A stretch of DNA of 64,000 nt from Solenopsis invicta (GCF_016802725.1 NC_052673.1:8753037-8817036), one strand, 5' to 3'; positions 11,386-24,052 are shown, counted from the first letter of the stretch. Translations and numbers: made by a program. Notes: a model not told the origin generated them from the sequence alone.

Positions 11386-14300
11386 ATGATACCGATTAGT
11401 ACTATTAGTCGACCAGTCGAAATTGGCCTCCGTCTTACTGGAATATGGCCGAATTCTTTGGTTCTCTTTAGAATGCTGTGGACACTGGTGATGGGAATAG
11501 TACTGATCTTCCAGTATCATTATCTTCTGATACACTTCAGCACCGAGGAGTTACCGAATCTGATAGATGGTTTAAGCACAACTTTGCCGTATAATCTCCT
11601 CTTCATCAAGATGATTGTTCTGTGGGTCAATAACCGGTACGTGCCTCCTACAACATTATAATAATTTTAGGAAACGTTATATTTTTATGTCATATTTTCA
11701 TTAATTTTTAATAATAATAATATGAAATATACCTATATAGCACAGAATATTTCAGCAATATTGCAGAAACGTTAAAAATATTACCGCAACATTAATAAAA
11801 TATTCTGTGCTGCGTGAGTATGTTGATTGCTAAGTCAGATTGTTTCAAAAAATTTTACAATTTAACACTTTATTTTGGATCGATTTTATGTTATAAACAT
11901 AATGTAGTATGTATTGTTTTTTTATATTTTATTAATAATACAGCGCAGCAATTCGAACATTGGTATTTGATAGTCCAAAACTTCTGTTTTTGAAAAAAGA
12001 AGAAAAGAGAAAACTAACTCGGCAATTGACTTTCTGTTTTCTTTCTCTGGCAAAAGCACATTTTTCGTAACACGTCGTGAATACAAATCCGTTGTGCGAC
12101 GCGTTGTGAAGTATTGTATTGCAGAATATTCAACGATGTCCTGAAAGCGATGTCCAACGACTGGCGCGAATATTCTGGCATGTATGCCATGATCGACAAG
12201 GCGGTCCTCGCGCATCGCTGCTCGAAATTAACTATCGGTGTTTACTCGACAGCGGTGTTGCTTTACAGCACCGCGTCCATCAATTTTCGCAAGCAGTCCA
12301 ATGACAGTTGCCGAGAGTTACTGATAAAGATGGAGTTGCCCTTCAATTTCTGTGAATCGCCAGTCTACGAGATCGTGATGTGGGTGCAATTCGTACATCT
12401 AATGGCGGTCGCCTCCTCCATAGGTATGCTCGATGGATTAATGGTTACATTGGTGAGTTGCGAATGTTACGTTGAGTACAATTTTCTTTGTTGCATTTTA
12501 ATGCATTGCAATATTTTGCTATAATTTTATATATAAGTAATATTATTAAAAATAATTAAGTAAAGTAAGATAAGTAATTCCTTTTATTTTTTTGCTGTAA
12601 AATAAAGACGCTATCAGGCGTTATCATCCAGTAAAAAATATCTATGTATGTACATATACATATAATTAGTTTGTGTTTTTTCTATGCACAATATAATTTT
12701 GTACTTGTCTAAATAAAAATAATAAAAATAAAAAAAAAATTATAGATGCAAGATAATTTTTATATTGTTTTATTTATATATGCAATATACATGTATATAT
12801 TTTATGCAATACAAACAATCTTAATACGGCCAGAAAGTGTAACAACAACTTAAAATAACGGATATGGCATTATTGATCAAAAGTAGTTCTTAGTGTTCAA
12901 TAAATTTTTAGATAAATTTATAAACATTTACAAGATTTTCCCAAACTGTGCGCCGCATGTTTGCTAAATTTAAAACACAGCTTTTTGAAAAGAACTCTGA
13001 ATGTAATATCACAAAATTAAATTACTAATAAATTTAATTGTTTTTTATACTTACACGCATCTCTATAAATTTTTTTATGAATTTTGTTTATTATGATAAA
13101 TATTAACAAGTGTTTTGGTAGTCAAATTGGCTAAGACACCCTTCCCGAATATATGGGAGATCCGGGTTTAAATCTTGGTCGATGTAATATTTTTCGCAAT
13201 AACTAAGATTCATAAAAAAATTTATAGAGATGCGTGTAAGTATAAAAAAATTAAATTAATTAGCAATTTAATTTCGTGATATTATATTTAGGGTTCTTCT
13301 TAATAAGCTATGTTTTAAATCTGGCAAACATGCGGCGCGCAGTTTGAAGAAATTTTGTAAATGTTTATCAATTCATCTAAAAAATTATTGAAGACTAAGA
13401 ACTGCTTTTGAACGGTATTGCCATATCTGTTATTTTAAGATACTTTATGTATATAGTATTATATAATATAATGATATTTTTTCATTTTTTTATAAAAAAG
13501 AACAATACAAAAATTATTTTACTAATAATTTTTTTAATTATTATTCTTAATATTTTTTTTTATATAAATATGTAAGCATAAAGATTATGAAAAAGAAAGA
13601 AAGAAAGAAATATATACACATATATTTTATATGTAATAACATTCATATATCTGATTTATAAATATAGACATTTTTTATCAGATAAGTAAAGCTCTTTATA
13701 AAAGAATAAGCAAATTTTATAAGCAAAAGTCACGGTAATGAACATAAATAAACAATTACAAGTATTGTGCATGTGGTTAAACATTATTTATATATGTATA
13801 TATGTGATATGATTTTCAAACAATGTTTAAAATTTTTAATTATTTCAAAAGATAACAAAAATATCAATCAAATTAAACAATATTTTCTCGAGAAATTTCT
13901 AATAAGAATGTTCAAAAGTTCGCAAAAAGAATCGACACACAATATTGTATTCATTAATTATAAATCGCGATGTATACACGACGAGCAAGAAAAGCGTTGA
14001 TTGAAAAAAAAAAAAAAATTGCACCAATAGCAGTATAGCGGAGCTAAAGTTTGCAAGATACGACATAAAACGCAGGCGCGAATGGTAACATACGTGTCAT
14101 GCGTGAGACATTGCGAGACCGACAAGTTCCTCGATCCCGAAGAGCGATCGATGCGCGCATTTCAATTCAACTTATCCCCTCTTCAGTCCAGCAGGCTCGC
14201 GTCTCTGCGATTCGTCCGCGCTTTCGATCTACGATCCATGCGCACGCGAATGTAACATCGGCTTCTTCACATTGGGTTCCGTGCTTGAGTGGGGTGGTCC

Positions 14301-17300
14301 CGCTTCCGTTACTTCACGTTCTTCTTTTTAACGCGAAGTGAACAAGATCCTGCTATTACGTTTTGCCTCGTTCTGATGTTTTACCGCGAGACGGTTGGAA
14401 TTTCCATTTATTATATTTCAAAGACGTTAGTACCTAAAAAAAGTTTAAAAAGATCAGCATGACCATCTGTTTTCTTGCGATTCCTTTTTAGGCCGTTGAC
14501 GCATGTATGTAATAATTCCTATGGTTAGTACTATATAGAGCTCCTACATTGAGTTTTTTTGCTCAGTCAGAAGCACTTCAGTGCAGCATGTTAATGCTTT
14601 AGCAGATATTTGTTATAACGCATAAGCGTGACAGTTGAACAATCACCAATAGTTACTTGAGATAATAAACAAGTTTTTTAATTCATCAATTCTTCAGGTG
14701 ATACTTCAGTATTGCAGTAATGATTTTAAAATATTGTAAAAAATGATCACTTCTTAACAATACTTTTTGTAATTAAAAAAACAAGAATACCTAAAATAAA
14801 AAGGGCGTAGTAGCATTATGAGATTTTCCACTTATATTTTAATGAAATAATTCCTTAAAGAAGTAAATTCTCTAAAATATTCTCTAAAATATTGAATGTG
14901 AAGATGAAAGTAAATAAACTGTATTTTGACACGACATAATAAAATCTTTGATTCTTGAGTATAAAAATTAATTCAGGGGCTACAAATTACGTTGCAATAT
15001 TTCTAAAAGATTTTTATCGTTGAGGATATTTTACCATTGCTGCAACTGACTGCAACATAGCAAAATTGCAACAAACATTTTGCAACGTTTTTGCAAACTT
15101 GTAATAAAATAGTTTTGCAATATTGCTGCAATCTTTTTGTGCTGTATAGAATTTTTTAAATTTATCATATCAATAAATACATGAGCTATAATTTTTATAA
15201 TGTTTACGTTTATATGAACGATGAAAGAGATTATGTTTATGCAATATTCATTGACATAATTAATGTTGGATTTAATGTTTTGATTTGCAATTAAATCAAG
15301 ATTAAAACAAATAGAATCTTCTCTTTCAAGAGAAGTTTGTTCACGTGAACAAAATTTTTCATAAATGGCAAAAATATTACAGAACTGCTTATTTCTATTA
15401 GTAAAGAAAAATCTTTTTATTGCTATTAGTCTGTTTATGTGCATATTTAATAGAAGACTCCTTTTAAATATTAAATAAAATGTCAGGACCGACGAGATAA
15501 GAAGAAAGATGACATATTACGAGGTTTTGCTAATTCAAAGACTAATTTTTTATTTATAGTATGTTATATAAAATATTTTTACTAAGACTCATACTTCTGC
15601 TTTCGGTGCACCGAGAATTATTTGTAAAATCGAAATAAACGCGTCACCCAACTTATTTAAGTTTAATATTTTGTATTTATTTATTTTTTAGAGTCCAAAT
15701 GTATAATTTTATTTAACCACTATTTAATTACATAATTAACAATATGTAGATGCTGCACATTGGTGGACAAATAGATCTCATGCGACAGGAAGTGGAAGAA
15801 ATTTGTCCCAACGATGATAAATATGATTTACCTATTACCATTGTGAGATCTTTAATTAATAAACATCAGAAGATTATTGCTTTCACAGAGAACATCGAAA
15901 GTCTTTTCTCTCACATCGCTCTAATGCAATTTTTTTCGAATACAATAATCATATGCTGCATCGGGTTTCTTATAGTAACTGTAAGTATTTGAGATTTACA
16001 AGAGTTTTCGTTTAAAATTTTATTTTTAGTGCCGCACTTGCAATTTTTTTAGTGCATTGATCATTGTGTTTTATAAAAGTTACGACTTATAAAAATATGC
16101 AAATATAAAAATGATGTTTTATATGTACGTATACTTGATGAAGATTTTTAGGTTTAAAATTACGGACATTTCACGTTACCGCAAGCTTGTAGTAACATTG
16201 TAGAAATCTTTTGTAACTTCCATACAATATTACAATGTTTCAATGTAAGGTTTATGCAATATTTCTTTAATCTTTGCTATGCTGGTTATAATTCTAACCT
16301 TCATTTTTTTATAACAAATGTTATATTAATGATTAATATTATTAAAATATGGATTTTTTTCATTTTTAACTCCTCCTTTTCTTTTTTTCCTTTCTTCTCT
16401 TCATCTTGATCTTTTTTTCCGTATTTAAAAACTCCTGACAGAAAAGAAAGAAAGGAAGAAAAATGAAAGAAAAAGGAAAAAAGGAGTTTTTGAATATGAA
16501 AAAAAGATCAAGATAAAGAGAAAAAAAGAAAGGGTTTAAAATAAAAATATTTATATTTTAATAATGTCAATTTGTATAATATAACATTAATATAACATTT
16601 GTTATAAAAAGTGAAGGTTAGAATTATAACCAGCATAGCAAAGATTAAAGAAATATTGCATAAACCTTACATTAAAACATTGTAATATTGTATGGAAGTT
16701 ACAAAAGATTTCTACAATGTTACTATACAAGCTTGCGGTAACGTTGAAATGTCTGCAATTTTAAACCTGAAAATCTTTATGACGTTACGGACTATTTGAG
16801 GTCGTCTAATGGTTTTACTGATGGAAGAAACGAAACGCAGTAATTTTCATTTTTGCCAACTGCATTATTTTTACTAGAAATATCCAAACCCATTTTTGAA
16901 CAGACTATTTACATATATTTCGTGTGTTATATATTTTTGTTTTGTATATCGTATGGTATTTGAAATCATAACCTTCGGCAGTGATCTCAGATTCATGTTC
17001 GCTCAAACTGTATAATACCCAAGAAAAACAAAAGTCACGATGATATCAAAACGGTTTTAAAATGATTATTAAAAATCATTTTTAGAACAATCATAAAACA
17101 TTTGATGTTATTTTGACTTGTCCTACATGGGTAAACCTTAATCTCTTTATTTGCAAATAATGAGTAAGTAAAAGATTTCTACGTAAATTTATTGATAATT
17201 TTGAACTCTTTAAAAATCAATTACCCAGCTCTTGAAAAAAAAATTTGTATATATAATCATATATAATCATGTCTAGTATTATATATAAAATATGTCCATA

Positions 17301-17332
17301 TGTATATAATTATATATAATTATATATAATAT

Positions 17333-17390
<58 letters not shown>

Positions 17391-19698
17391 TATATATTTA
17401 CATATAAACATATTTTATATATAAAATATTTTTTCCCGGGCTGTTGAAAAGCGGTAAGATATTGACCGGATATCCTCGATCATCTTTATCGCCACACAAG
17501 GCCCATTGCGGCCCTCGCGTGTTGCACAATGGTAGAAGATGACCACTTGTTGCTTGCGCGTCTGAGCTCGCTGCCTCATAACAATCGTTGAACTTTCTTT
17601 TTGATCGTTTCCTCGACTTGTAGTCAATGGGCACGGATGAAGGCATCAGAATGTTAATAAAGACCATGTTTTTTTACATCGCTATTACTTTGGAAGCGTT
17701 TATCTTTTGTTTCGCTGGTGAATATCTGAGTAATAAGGTGAGTATTTGAATTTGTCAATTTTTCTTCTTTTTCAATGCTGTTAAAAAGATCATTAAGTTG
17801 CGTTGGTGATAAAAAGATTGGATCAATACGAAGAGATTGTTCATGTGCAAATGAAGCACCATGTACGTGTAAAGGACGATGTCTTGTTTTTTTACATGTG
17901 TCTGTCTCTCATTTGCATTTTAGAGCAAAACGATCGGCGATGCTGTGTATGAATCTGTTTGGTATAATCTCAAGCCTCGAGATTGTCGTGTTCTGCTATT
18001 TGTGATAATGAGATCACAAAAACGGCTGACAATCACTGCGGGAAAATTTATGGAATTATCATTACAAGGATTCACAAATGTAAGAGTTCAATAATGGATA
18101 TGTGATTTTTTACGGCTACTCATAAGTTAATAACAGATATCTATATTACAATATATATCATATGTCCGTATCATGGTGTTTTTGTGTTTTATTAGAGAAT
18201 AGTGCTAACAATTATTTTATATTACATATTTATTATATTCAATTTATCTTATACAATGAAATCAAATTTGTTAGTGGTTTGTGTCTATCACTTAATGTGC
18301 AAATAATAATATTTAAAACAGGTTATTGAGAGTCAAATGCGGTTATTAATGTACAATACAATTTTTAAAAAAATGTAAAACTTTGTTGAACATAAAATCA
18401 ATGAAACTAAAATCAATGAAATACGTTTCGATTTATTTTGGAAGCATCCTTAGCGTAATAATATTGCCGAGATACATGTTTTTGTTCATTCGTTCAGTCT
18501 ATGATGGTTAAGTCACTAGCAGCACAGTATAAGTAAGAACAATAAGTTCACTCCGAATGCGCCGAAAATTGTCCTTCGCGCATGACCGAATCGCATAACC
18601 AGCACTATGGCGGTTAAGTTCTGATTGGACAATTCCAGCATATGGCGTCATTAACCCGACTCAGCTTGAATTAAACTTTATTAAACCATTGCGCTCGCAA
18701 ACGCTATTGGATCCTCGCACAGCCAGCAACATGGCGACCTTGTAGTCATCAGATCAAAGACGCCGACACCGAATGAACCTACTGTTCTTACTTGTATTGT
18801 GCTAGCAGGTTACCATATTCGCAGTGACCATCAGATAAGAATAAACTAATCCCACAGCGAAGTAGAAATACTTCCCCCGAATAGACCGTGAACGACAATA
18901 GAAGTTTTGGATTTTAATAATATGTGGTGCGTTCTAAGTTAGTGTATAAATTAACTATTAATCTCGAGTCATAAATTTATATACTAACTTTGAATGAACC
19001 ACATATTATTAGGATCCAAAGCTTCGATTATCGTTCAAATCTATTCTCGGAGAGAGTATTTCTCCTCCGCCGGAATTACTTTATTCGTTAAAGACGTACA
19101 ATATATGAGGTAAGCGTAAAAGCTAGAGTTAGAGTAAAAATTGAATTTATTTGTTGATACCTTTACTCCAGCTCCGTACGGAAATACGCAGCTTTACATC
19201 TATTTTTACTTTTTACGCCAAGCTTACTCCGCGTATTATAGGACGGTTTCTTATTTGTGGCCACTTCGAACATGGCAACCCATTAGTAACTCAACCGCCG
19301 CAGACTGTGGACGAGTGAACATATGTTTCGACAATATTGTTACGTTGAGGATGACTCCAAAGTGAGTCAAAATATTCGTATAATATTTTTGGTTTTATTG
19401 ATTTTATATTCAATAAAGTTTCGCATTTTTAAAACAATTATATTGTGCGTTAACAATACACAGTTATACAAAAATAAATCTTTTTTTCGGAATCTGAATA
19501 AACAAAGTGTTTTTTAATGGATTTTTTGTTGCTAAAAATGAATTTGGCGGCCAAGGATAGCTATCACGTCACAATTAAAAAAAAAAATAACATCAAAAAC
19601 GATTTATTCTAGGATTTTTAAGACATACACTGAGAGAAAAAATTGTAGTAGTGGCTATTATAAAGGGACAAGAATTATAATAGCATAATTATAATACA

Positions 19699-19744
<46 letters not shown>

Positions 19745-21086
19745 TTAAATGAACTGTATTATAGTTATTGCAATTAAGTTAATGGTTAGGAGAATTAAAT
19801 AAATATAGTTGTAATATATTACATAGTATATTATAACTATTTTTTATTAGTTCTCTTAACCATTAACTTAGTTGCAATAACTATAATATAGTTTACTTAA
19901 CTATATATTATAATTTTACTAACAAACGATTGTCCTCTTATAGTTGCCACCATTACAATTTTTTCTCTCACAGGGAAACATTCCTATGTGTAAATTTTTT
20001 ATTTTAATCTATGCAGATTATATCTGTTCAAAAGAACTAAACACAAATCCGTTAATTAAATTTGGCTATCACAGCACAATTAGCCAGTTTACTGGTAATG
20101 AGACATATGAGCGAAAAAGTGTATCACACCTGGTAATGATTCATATATGAATACCATGCAATGTAATAGTTAAATTTAGTTACCAAATTTGTGGTTAACA
20201 GTGAAAAATATGTCGGAAATGACTATTCGCATTTATTGCAAAATAATAATGTTGGACATGATGTTAATATCGAACGCATGCGGTCAGTGTCCCTTTTTTT
20301 AAGTAGCTGTATCTCAAAAACAAGAAATCAAATTGAAACGGAGCAAAATGCAAATTAAACCTAAAAGTCGATACTTTCGCATGACATTAACGAAATTTGA
20401 AAAAAAATTTGATGCCAATGCTACAATGTCCTAAAAATCCTAGAAATCGATTTTTGATCTTTTTGATGCCATTTTCTTCAAATTGTGACGTGATAGCCAA
20501 CTTTGGTCGTTGAATTCGTTTTCAACAACCAAAAATTCATTGGAAAACACTTTGTTTCTTCAAATCCCAAAAAAAGTGTTGAATTGTGTCATCGCACTTG
20601 ACTCTCAATAGCTTATTTTAAATATGAAGAACAATAAATATTTTTTGCTTGTTGTTAGCAATACAATATAACAAAGAATATCGGTCCACTACGAGCTCGT
20701 AACGGACTGCTATTCTTTATTATATTCTTTTTTAAATTTTGTTTTTAATTCTTAAGAATTCTTTTGTATTTTTATTGTTAAACTTGTAAATATAATATAA
20801 GAATTTAACATCATTTAAACAGGATAATAAATTAAGGATATAAAATACAGTTGATACATGCCACATAAAAATAATTTTCGGTATCTCACACTTATTTCGT
20901 ACTATGTAATGACTGTGAAAATAATAAGTAAATATAATTTATATCATTCATGTCGTTTGCGGTAATTGTACTGTTTCGTTTTATCAATCCACCTGCATAG
21001 TAATCTGATTTATTACGTATTGTTTAATTTTTCAGAGTATGAAAGCCTCCGCGTCGTACGTATCTGTTTTATATGCCATGTATTGA
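11386..21086 (+). CDS. OR-3, odorant receptor (type B), intact, long introns
   Basis: The exons are 11386-11636, 12125-12452, 15750-15980, 17624-17737, 17924-18079 and 21036-21086, giving 376 aa. An upstream in-frame ATG exists at 11326, but in the sister gene OR-6 the corresponding upstream ATG is out of frame, so MIPISTISRP is the likely start. LRLTGIWPNS marks the N-terminal signature, and exon 5 has RSQKRLTITAGK. The protein ends SVLYAMY. The gene spans 9.7 kb because intron 2 (3.3 kb) and intron 5 (3.0 kb) are filled with foldback elements; OR-6 encodes a same-length protein in 6.1 kb. It is a 7tm_6 receptor, presumed Orco partner. AATAAA lies at 21192. All splice junctions are GT-AG. 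Confidence 0.93.
11728..11820. repeat. AATATT-type hairpin, copy 1
   Basis: Left end ATACCTATATAGCACAGAAT and right end ATTCTGTGCTGCGTGAGTAT are near-complements; the interior is CAATATTGC-like. It lies in OR-3 intron 1. A copy with the same end design is at 43263-43383. Confidence 0.55.
12846..13441. mobile_element. 596-bp foldback element with a tRNA-like loop
   Basis: Left arm CTTAAAATAACGGATATGGC pairs with right arm GCCATATCTGTTATTTTAAG. The arms stay alignable inward for about 250 bp, for example AAATTTATAGAGATGCGTGT on the right against its complement on the left. The unpaired centre (13110-13184) resembles a tRNA. It lies in OR-3 intron 2 and I did not find it in the equivalent OR-6 intron, so the insertion probably post-dates the block duplication. 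Confidence 0.7.
13110..13184 (+). other. degenerate tRNA-like sequence
   Basis: TAGTCAAATTGGCTAAGAC has the layout of positions 8-25 of a tRNA (A box, GG in the D loop, short D stem). CCGGGTTTAAATCTTGG forms a T arm with a 5-bp stem (G-U pairs allowed) and a 7-nt loop (B-box-like). The acceptor stem does not pair and the anticodon stem is poor, so this is not a functional tRNA gene. It may be a tRNA pseudogene or the head of a SINE captured inside the foldback. Confidence 0.4.
14041..14520. other. conserved GC-richer block in OR-3 intron 2
   Basis: This block is retained in OR-6 intron 2 at about 29746-30220: shared words include AAAACGCAGGCGCGA, GAGACCGACA, CTTATCCCCTCTT and AAGACGTTAGTACCTAAAA. 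Its composition and the phrase GGGTTCCGTGCTTGAGTGG resemble the 5' flank of OR-2 (GGGTTCGTGCTTGGGCGATG at 7376). It could be a remnant promoter of a receptor whose first exons were lost, or an intronic enhancer. No protein is encoded. Confidence 0.45.
16138..16780. mobile_element. 643-bp near-perfect palindrome in OR-3 intron 3
   Basis: The ends ATGAAGATTTTTAGGTTT and AAACCTGAAAATCTTTAT are near-complements and the arms match almost to the centre near 16440. Mirrored landmarks are GCATAGCAAAGATTAAAGAA, and GATCTTTTTTTCC against GAAAAAAAGATC. There is no open frame. Transcribed, it would form a hairpin of roughly 300 bp. Confidence 0.8.
17017..17132. mobile_element. MITE with CCCA ends
   Basis: ACCCAAGAAAAACAAAAGTC at the left is mirrored by GACTTGTCCTACATGGGT at the right, with TGATATCAAAA against TTTGATGTTA inside. 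Its length and termini resemble 10547-10655. Confidence 0.55.
17229..17445. repeat. TA-rich element, copy 2, with a (TA)n tract
   Basis: An element with GAAAAAAAAATTTGTATATA at one end and TATAAAATATTTTTTCCCGG at the other, containing ATATGTCCATATGTATAT as in 4791-5190. The centre has an uninterrupted TA dinucleotide run of about 50 bp (17335-17386), which is likely to be length-polymorphic. Confidence 0.6.
18309..20625. mobile_element. nest of foldback elements in OR-3 intron 5
   Basis: The outer arms ATATTTAAAACAGGTTATTG (18309) and CAATAGCTTATTTTAAATAT (ending 20625) are inverted complements that also share GAGAGTCAAATGCGG/CGCACTTGACTCTC. Inside lie at least three smaller palindromes: about 18500-18818 (GCACAGTATAAGTAAGAAC mirrored by GTTCTTACTTGTATTGTGC), about 18858-19063 (centre near 18965) and 19629-19973 (ACTGAGAGAAAAAATTGTA ends). 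A further pair, TAGCTATCACGTCACAATT at 19559 and AATTTGAAG/AATTGTGACGTGATAGCC near 20480, shows that the outer element is itself a long foldback opened by later insertions. Confidence 0.65.
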
Positions 21087-21804
21087 TGCCGAAGAAGTTT
21101 AAAACTGTATACACACCCTTTGTAAAGTTAAAATATTTTTTACTTTCTATGAAATGATTGTCACAATTTAATAACACATATCGTGGATTCAAATAAAAAA
21201 AAAAATGAAACTGTTTTCTCTTTTTATCTTTATATATCTTATATCTTGTTTATTATATGTTATAAAAATATATAAACTGTTTTTCTTTTATTTTATATAC
21301 TTTCAAAGTTTCTGTTTTTTTTTCATAGAACCATTATTTTATATTCAAGATTGTTCTAGCGTAACTAAAAATGCCGTTTCTTACATTATTTAAGCATCTA
21401 ATTTGTCCAATCGTCGTAACTTTTTACGATGAAATTAAGGCAATTAATGTACACAAAGCGATTATGCGTCGTAATCATCGCTCGATTGTTGCAATTATAA
21501 TCCCCTCTGTTTCGCGAAAACTACTAAAACTCTTGTTCTCAGTTGTTTGCAATTGATCGGTGATTACTTCTATGGCTGCGTTTAGTCGACAATCCTTGCG
21601 TGATCAACTTGCCGCTCTAGAATCATCGTTTTAAAGTTGCACACAGTCTATTGCCATTGTGATCCGTGACTTTTATAATTTTATCAGAGGGTCAACAAGT
21701 TACCCTAAGTTATGTTTCGGAACTCAAGTGCCGAATCCTTTGCCAAACTTAACGTAATAATAGATACGAATTTGTATATCAATATTAGTATGCTTTGATA
21801 TAAA
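21087..21804. other. spacer OR-3 to OR-4psi
   Basis: This carries the 3' end of OR-3, then the 5' flank of the type C receptors. About 21549-21672 matches 34070-34190 and 39449-39565 (shared CTTGCGTGATCAACTT and CCGCTCTAGA). A weak version of the upstream motif (TTACATTATTTAAGCATCTA) is at 21381. No exon is seen. Confidence 0.55.
21551..21567 (+). promoter_or_regulatory. type C upstream homeobox-like motif (OR-4psi)
   Basis: AATTGATCGGTGATTAC, with counterparts AATTGATCGGTAATTAC (OR-7psi) and AATTGATTGGTAATTAC (OR-8), all 245-261 bp before the start position. It looks like a reverse-oriented relative of the TAATTACGATTGATCGAG motif of type D genes. Confidence 0.35.
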
Positions 21805-23670
21805 TTGCTAGGACGCGATAAAACCACTACAAATACTGTTGTCAGTGCAAGTCGGTCTTTAATTTCTCAAATTTGACGTTTAATACGTCAATATGTGTTT
21901 GGACACTAACGATTCGCATAGTACAGACTTGCCAGAGGGTCATTATTCACTTCGGAATCTACATTGATTGTTTTCTAGTTGAATAATCGGTAAGAGAATA
22001 TTATAATTAAAGATAGAAATCGAATACAATTGCTTAGATTATTTTTGAAAGCTACGATTCTCGTAGCAATATTTTTTTCTCTCTTAAGCAGAGATCTTAT
22101 GTATTCTATTTTTCAGTAAAGATCTTTGTTTACTGGAATATAAAGTAGAAGATGTCGTAAATTTAATTCACACCTAAATGCAACTGTTTTTAGTTTTGTT
22201 AGTTAAATGACACAAACATTGGTATTTTATTGCAATAATTTTCAAGTATAATTATTTTTAGATAAAGACACATTTATCACAATATTTTTTTACACTTGCT
22301 ATTATAATTATATTATATATTAAAAAGTTAGATCTGTTTTCTTTGTGGAACTCATTTTTTTCCATCTTATATTCTCATTTTAGTGCGGATTATTTTTATA
22401 TGCGTAGAATAATCTCTCACAGTATATTTTACGACGCCGTAGCTGCTGTGGCTGCAGACTGGAGACAAATCATCTTCAACGAAATAAACATGACGAGCAA
22501 ATCTGTTGCAGCGTTTCTCTAATGTGATCATCGAGCTTTATTCGTCAGTGATATTTTTTTAATGATATCCTTTTAATTTAAATCGAAATCACTGTTATTC
22601 ACTAATTTGAAGTATTGCACTTAAATATAAATGTGATCATCAGTGACTATTCATATATTGTCTTTCAATTATTACAATAAAAAAATCGGGAGGAGGGGGT
22701 GGTTTCTCACCAATTAAAAGCAGTGCATTATTACTGCATATGTCACTGATTTATATTGTTAAAAGTATAGGACAGTAAAATTTCACTGATACCTATTTAA
22801 AGAATTCGTCTAATCATGTTCCATACCAACAATTGCAATCATGGAATGGAATGGTTGAGTTCGCATTTTTGCGAGATGTTTGCTGACACTATTAGTTGCA
22901 ATAGCAAAACTGCTTGGAGTTTGCCATCAATATTCGATATTTGCTTGCTGCTAGCCGTCACTCTGTCACACATATTTTGTCGGACGGAAGTTGTTACGTT
23001 ATTTACGTGTATTAATACTATTGGCAATAACAAAGCATGCTTCCCATTCGCAGGAACATAATTTTTTCGAGGAACATAATCTGTTGTCAACGTTTGCAGA
23101 ACATATTCAAAGGATTTTATTTTATGTAATAATATACATCATTTATTTCCTATGTTACGCAATTAGCAACCATTATTCGATAATGCGTGAAATCTCATTC
23201 TTGTTATATTATATGACACAGTTTTACAGAACTTGTATTTTCAGATTCTTCATACGAGCAGTCAGATAAACATTTTGTGTAACGCATTGAAGGATGTATT
23301 TTCCAAAAAGAGCAACTAGTGCCTCCATTATGAAGAAATTAATCAGCAAGCATTAGAAGGTTTAATCTTTCTCGAACAAAATCAAAAGAACCTTCTGTAT
23401 ATGCACTAATTCAATTCTTGTCGAACATATTGATCTGCTGCTCAAGATTCATGATTGTAACAGTAAGTAATTATTTGTTATGACTGGAGAGAACAACCTG
23501 CACCTTGTAGTGATAGAGATCTATATCGGGGTTCGATGTTGCAGTTGATCAATACGCAGGGCTCGAATGATCGATATTAGCTCGTCATTAGTAAAGGCTA
23601 TTATGTCTTACATAGCTATTAAGGTAGAGGCGTTTACCTTTGTTTTTGCAAAGAGTACTTCAGTGTTAAG
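21805..23670 (+). pseudogene. OR-4psi, decayed type C odorant receptor
   Basis: Recognised by alignment to OR-8. The exon 1 remnant (21805-21989) has TTG where OR-8 has the start ATG and lacks about 84 bp, with stops. The exon 2 remnant (22423 to about 22550) keeps TATATTTTACGACG and the TGGAG region, then breaks off. About 690 bp of unrelated sequence follows. The exon 3 remnant is 23245-23462 (13 bp short of the family's usual 231) with a TAG and shifts. The exon 4 remnant is 23545-23670 with its donor GT changed to AT. Exons 5 and 6 are absent. It is the dead C member of the first A-B-C block. Confidence 0.85.
22550..23240. other. unrelated insert within OR-4psi
   Basis: This replaces the 3' half of exon 2 and part of intron 2. 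It contains ATCAGTGACTATTCAT (22637), which also occurs at 48008 in OR-9 intron 3, and scattered CACTGA/TCAGTG words, suggesting MITE-derived sequence. The open frames at 22816-23061 (+) and 22839-23090 (-) overlap each other and match nothing I recognise. Confidence 0.4.
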
Positions 23671-24033
23671 ATCGTAACAATCGAGACACTTACGCTTCTT
23701 ACTCTGTAAAGACATCAATTTACGCCGTTTGTCATACGCTTTCTGGTGATTTTAAATATTGGCAGCTGTATTTCCATTGTGAAGTATTTTTTTTTTTACT
23801 TTGTAATGAAAATCTTATATTTACGGACACAGCACAAATAGCACTGGATATAAAGCAACTTCGAAAGCCTTCACTCTAGACACTGATCGCTGAACGCAGA
23901 ACACTGCGTCGTGCTTCGCGCATCAGTTATGCCCTAAGATATCCGGCTCCCTTGCCTTGCAAAGTTCTCCATCTCATTTTTGATTATAACTCCATAGCGC
24001 AATACAATGCACACGCTTATCCGAACTCTTCTT

Positions 24034-24052
24034 TTGCATTTTTAAAGCAAAT
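24034..24052 (+). promoter_or_regulatory. shared upstream motif of OR-5psi
   Basis: TTGCATTTTTAAAGCAAAT, identical to the copy before OR-2 and at nearly the same distance (371 bp) from the start codon. It is retained although the gene is dead. Confidence 0.45.

Noticed and set aside
13110..13184. Functional tRNA gene
   Set aside because: The acceptor stem does not pair and the anticodon arm is malformed; only D-arm and T-arm features remain.
19141..19365. 74-codon open frame in OR-3 intron 5
   Set aside because: Falls between palindromic elements, with no family similarity or conservation in OR-6.
22816..23090. Overlapping open frames on both strands in the OR-4psi insert
   Set aside because: No start context, no splice partner, no recognisable domain, and the region looks like transposon debris.
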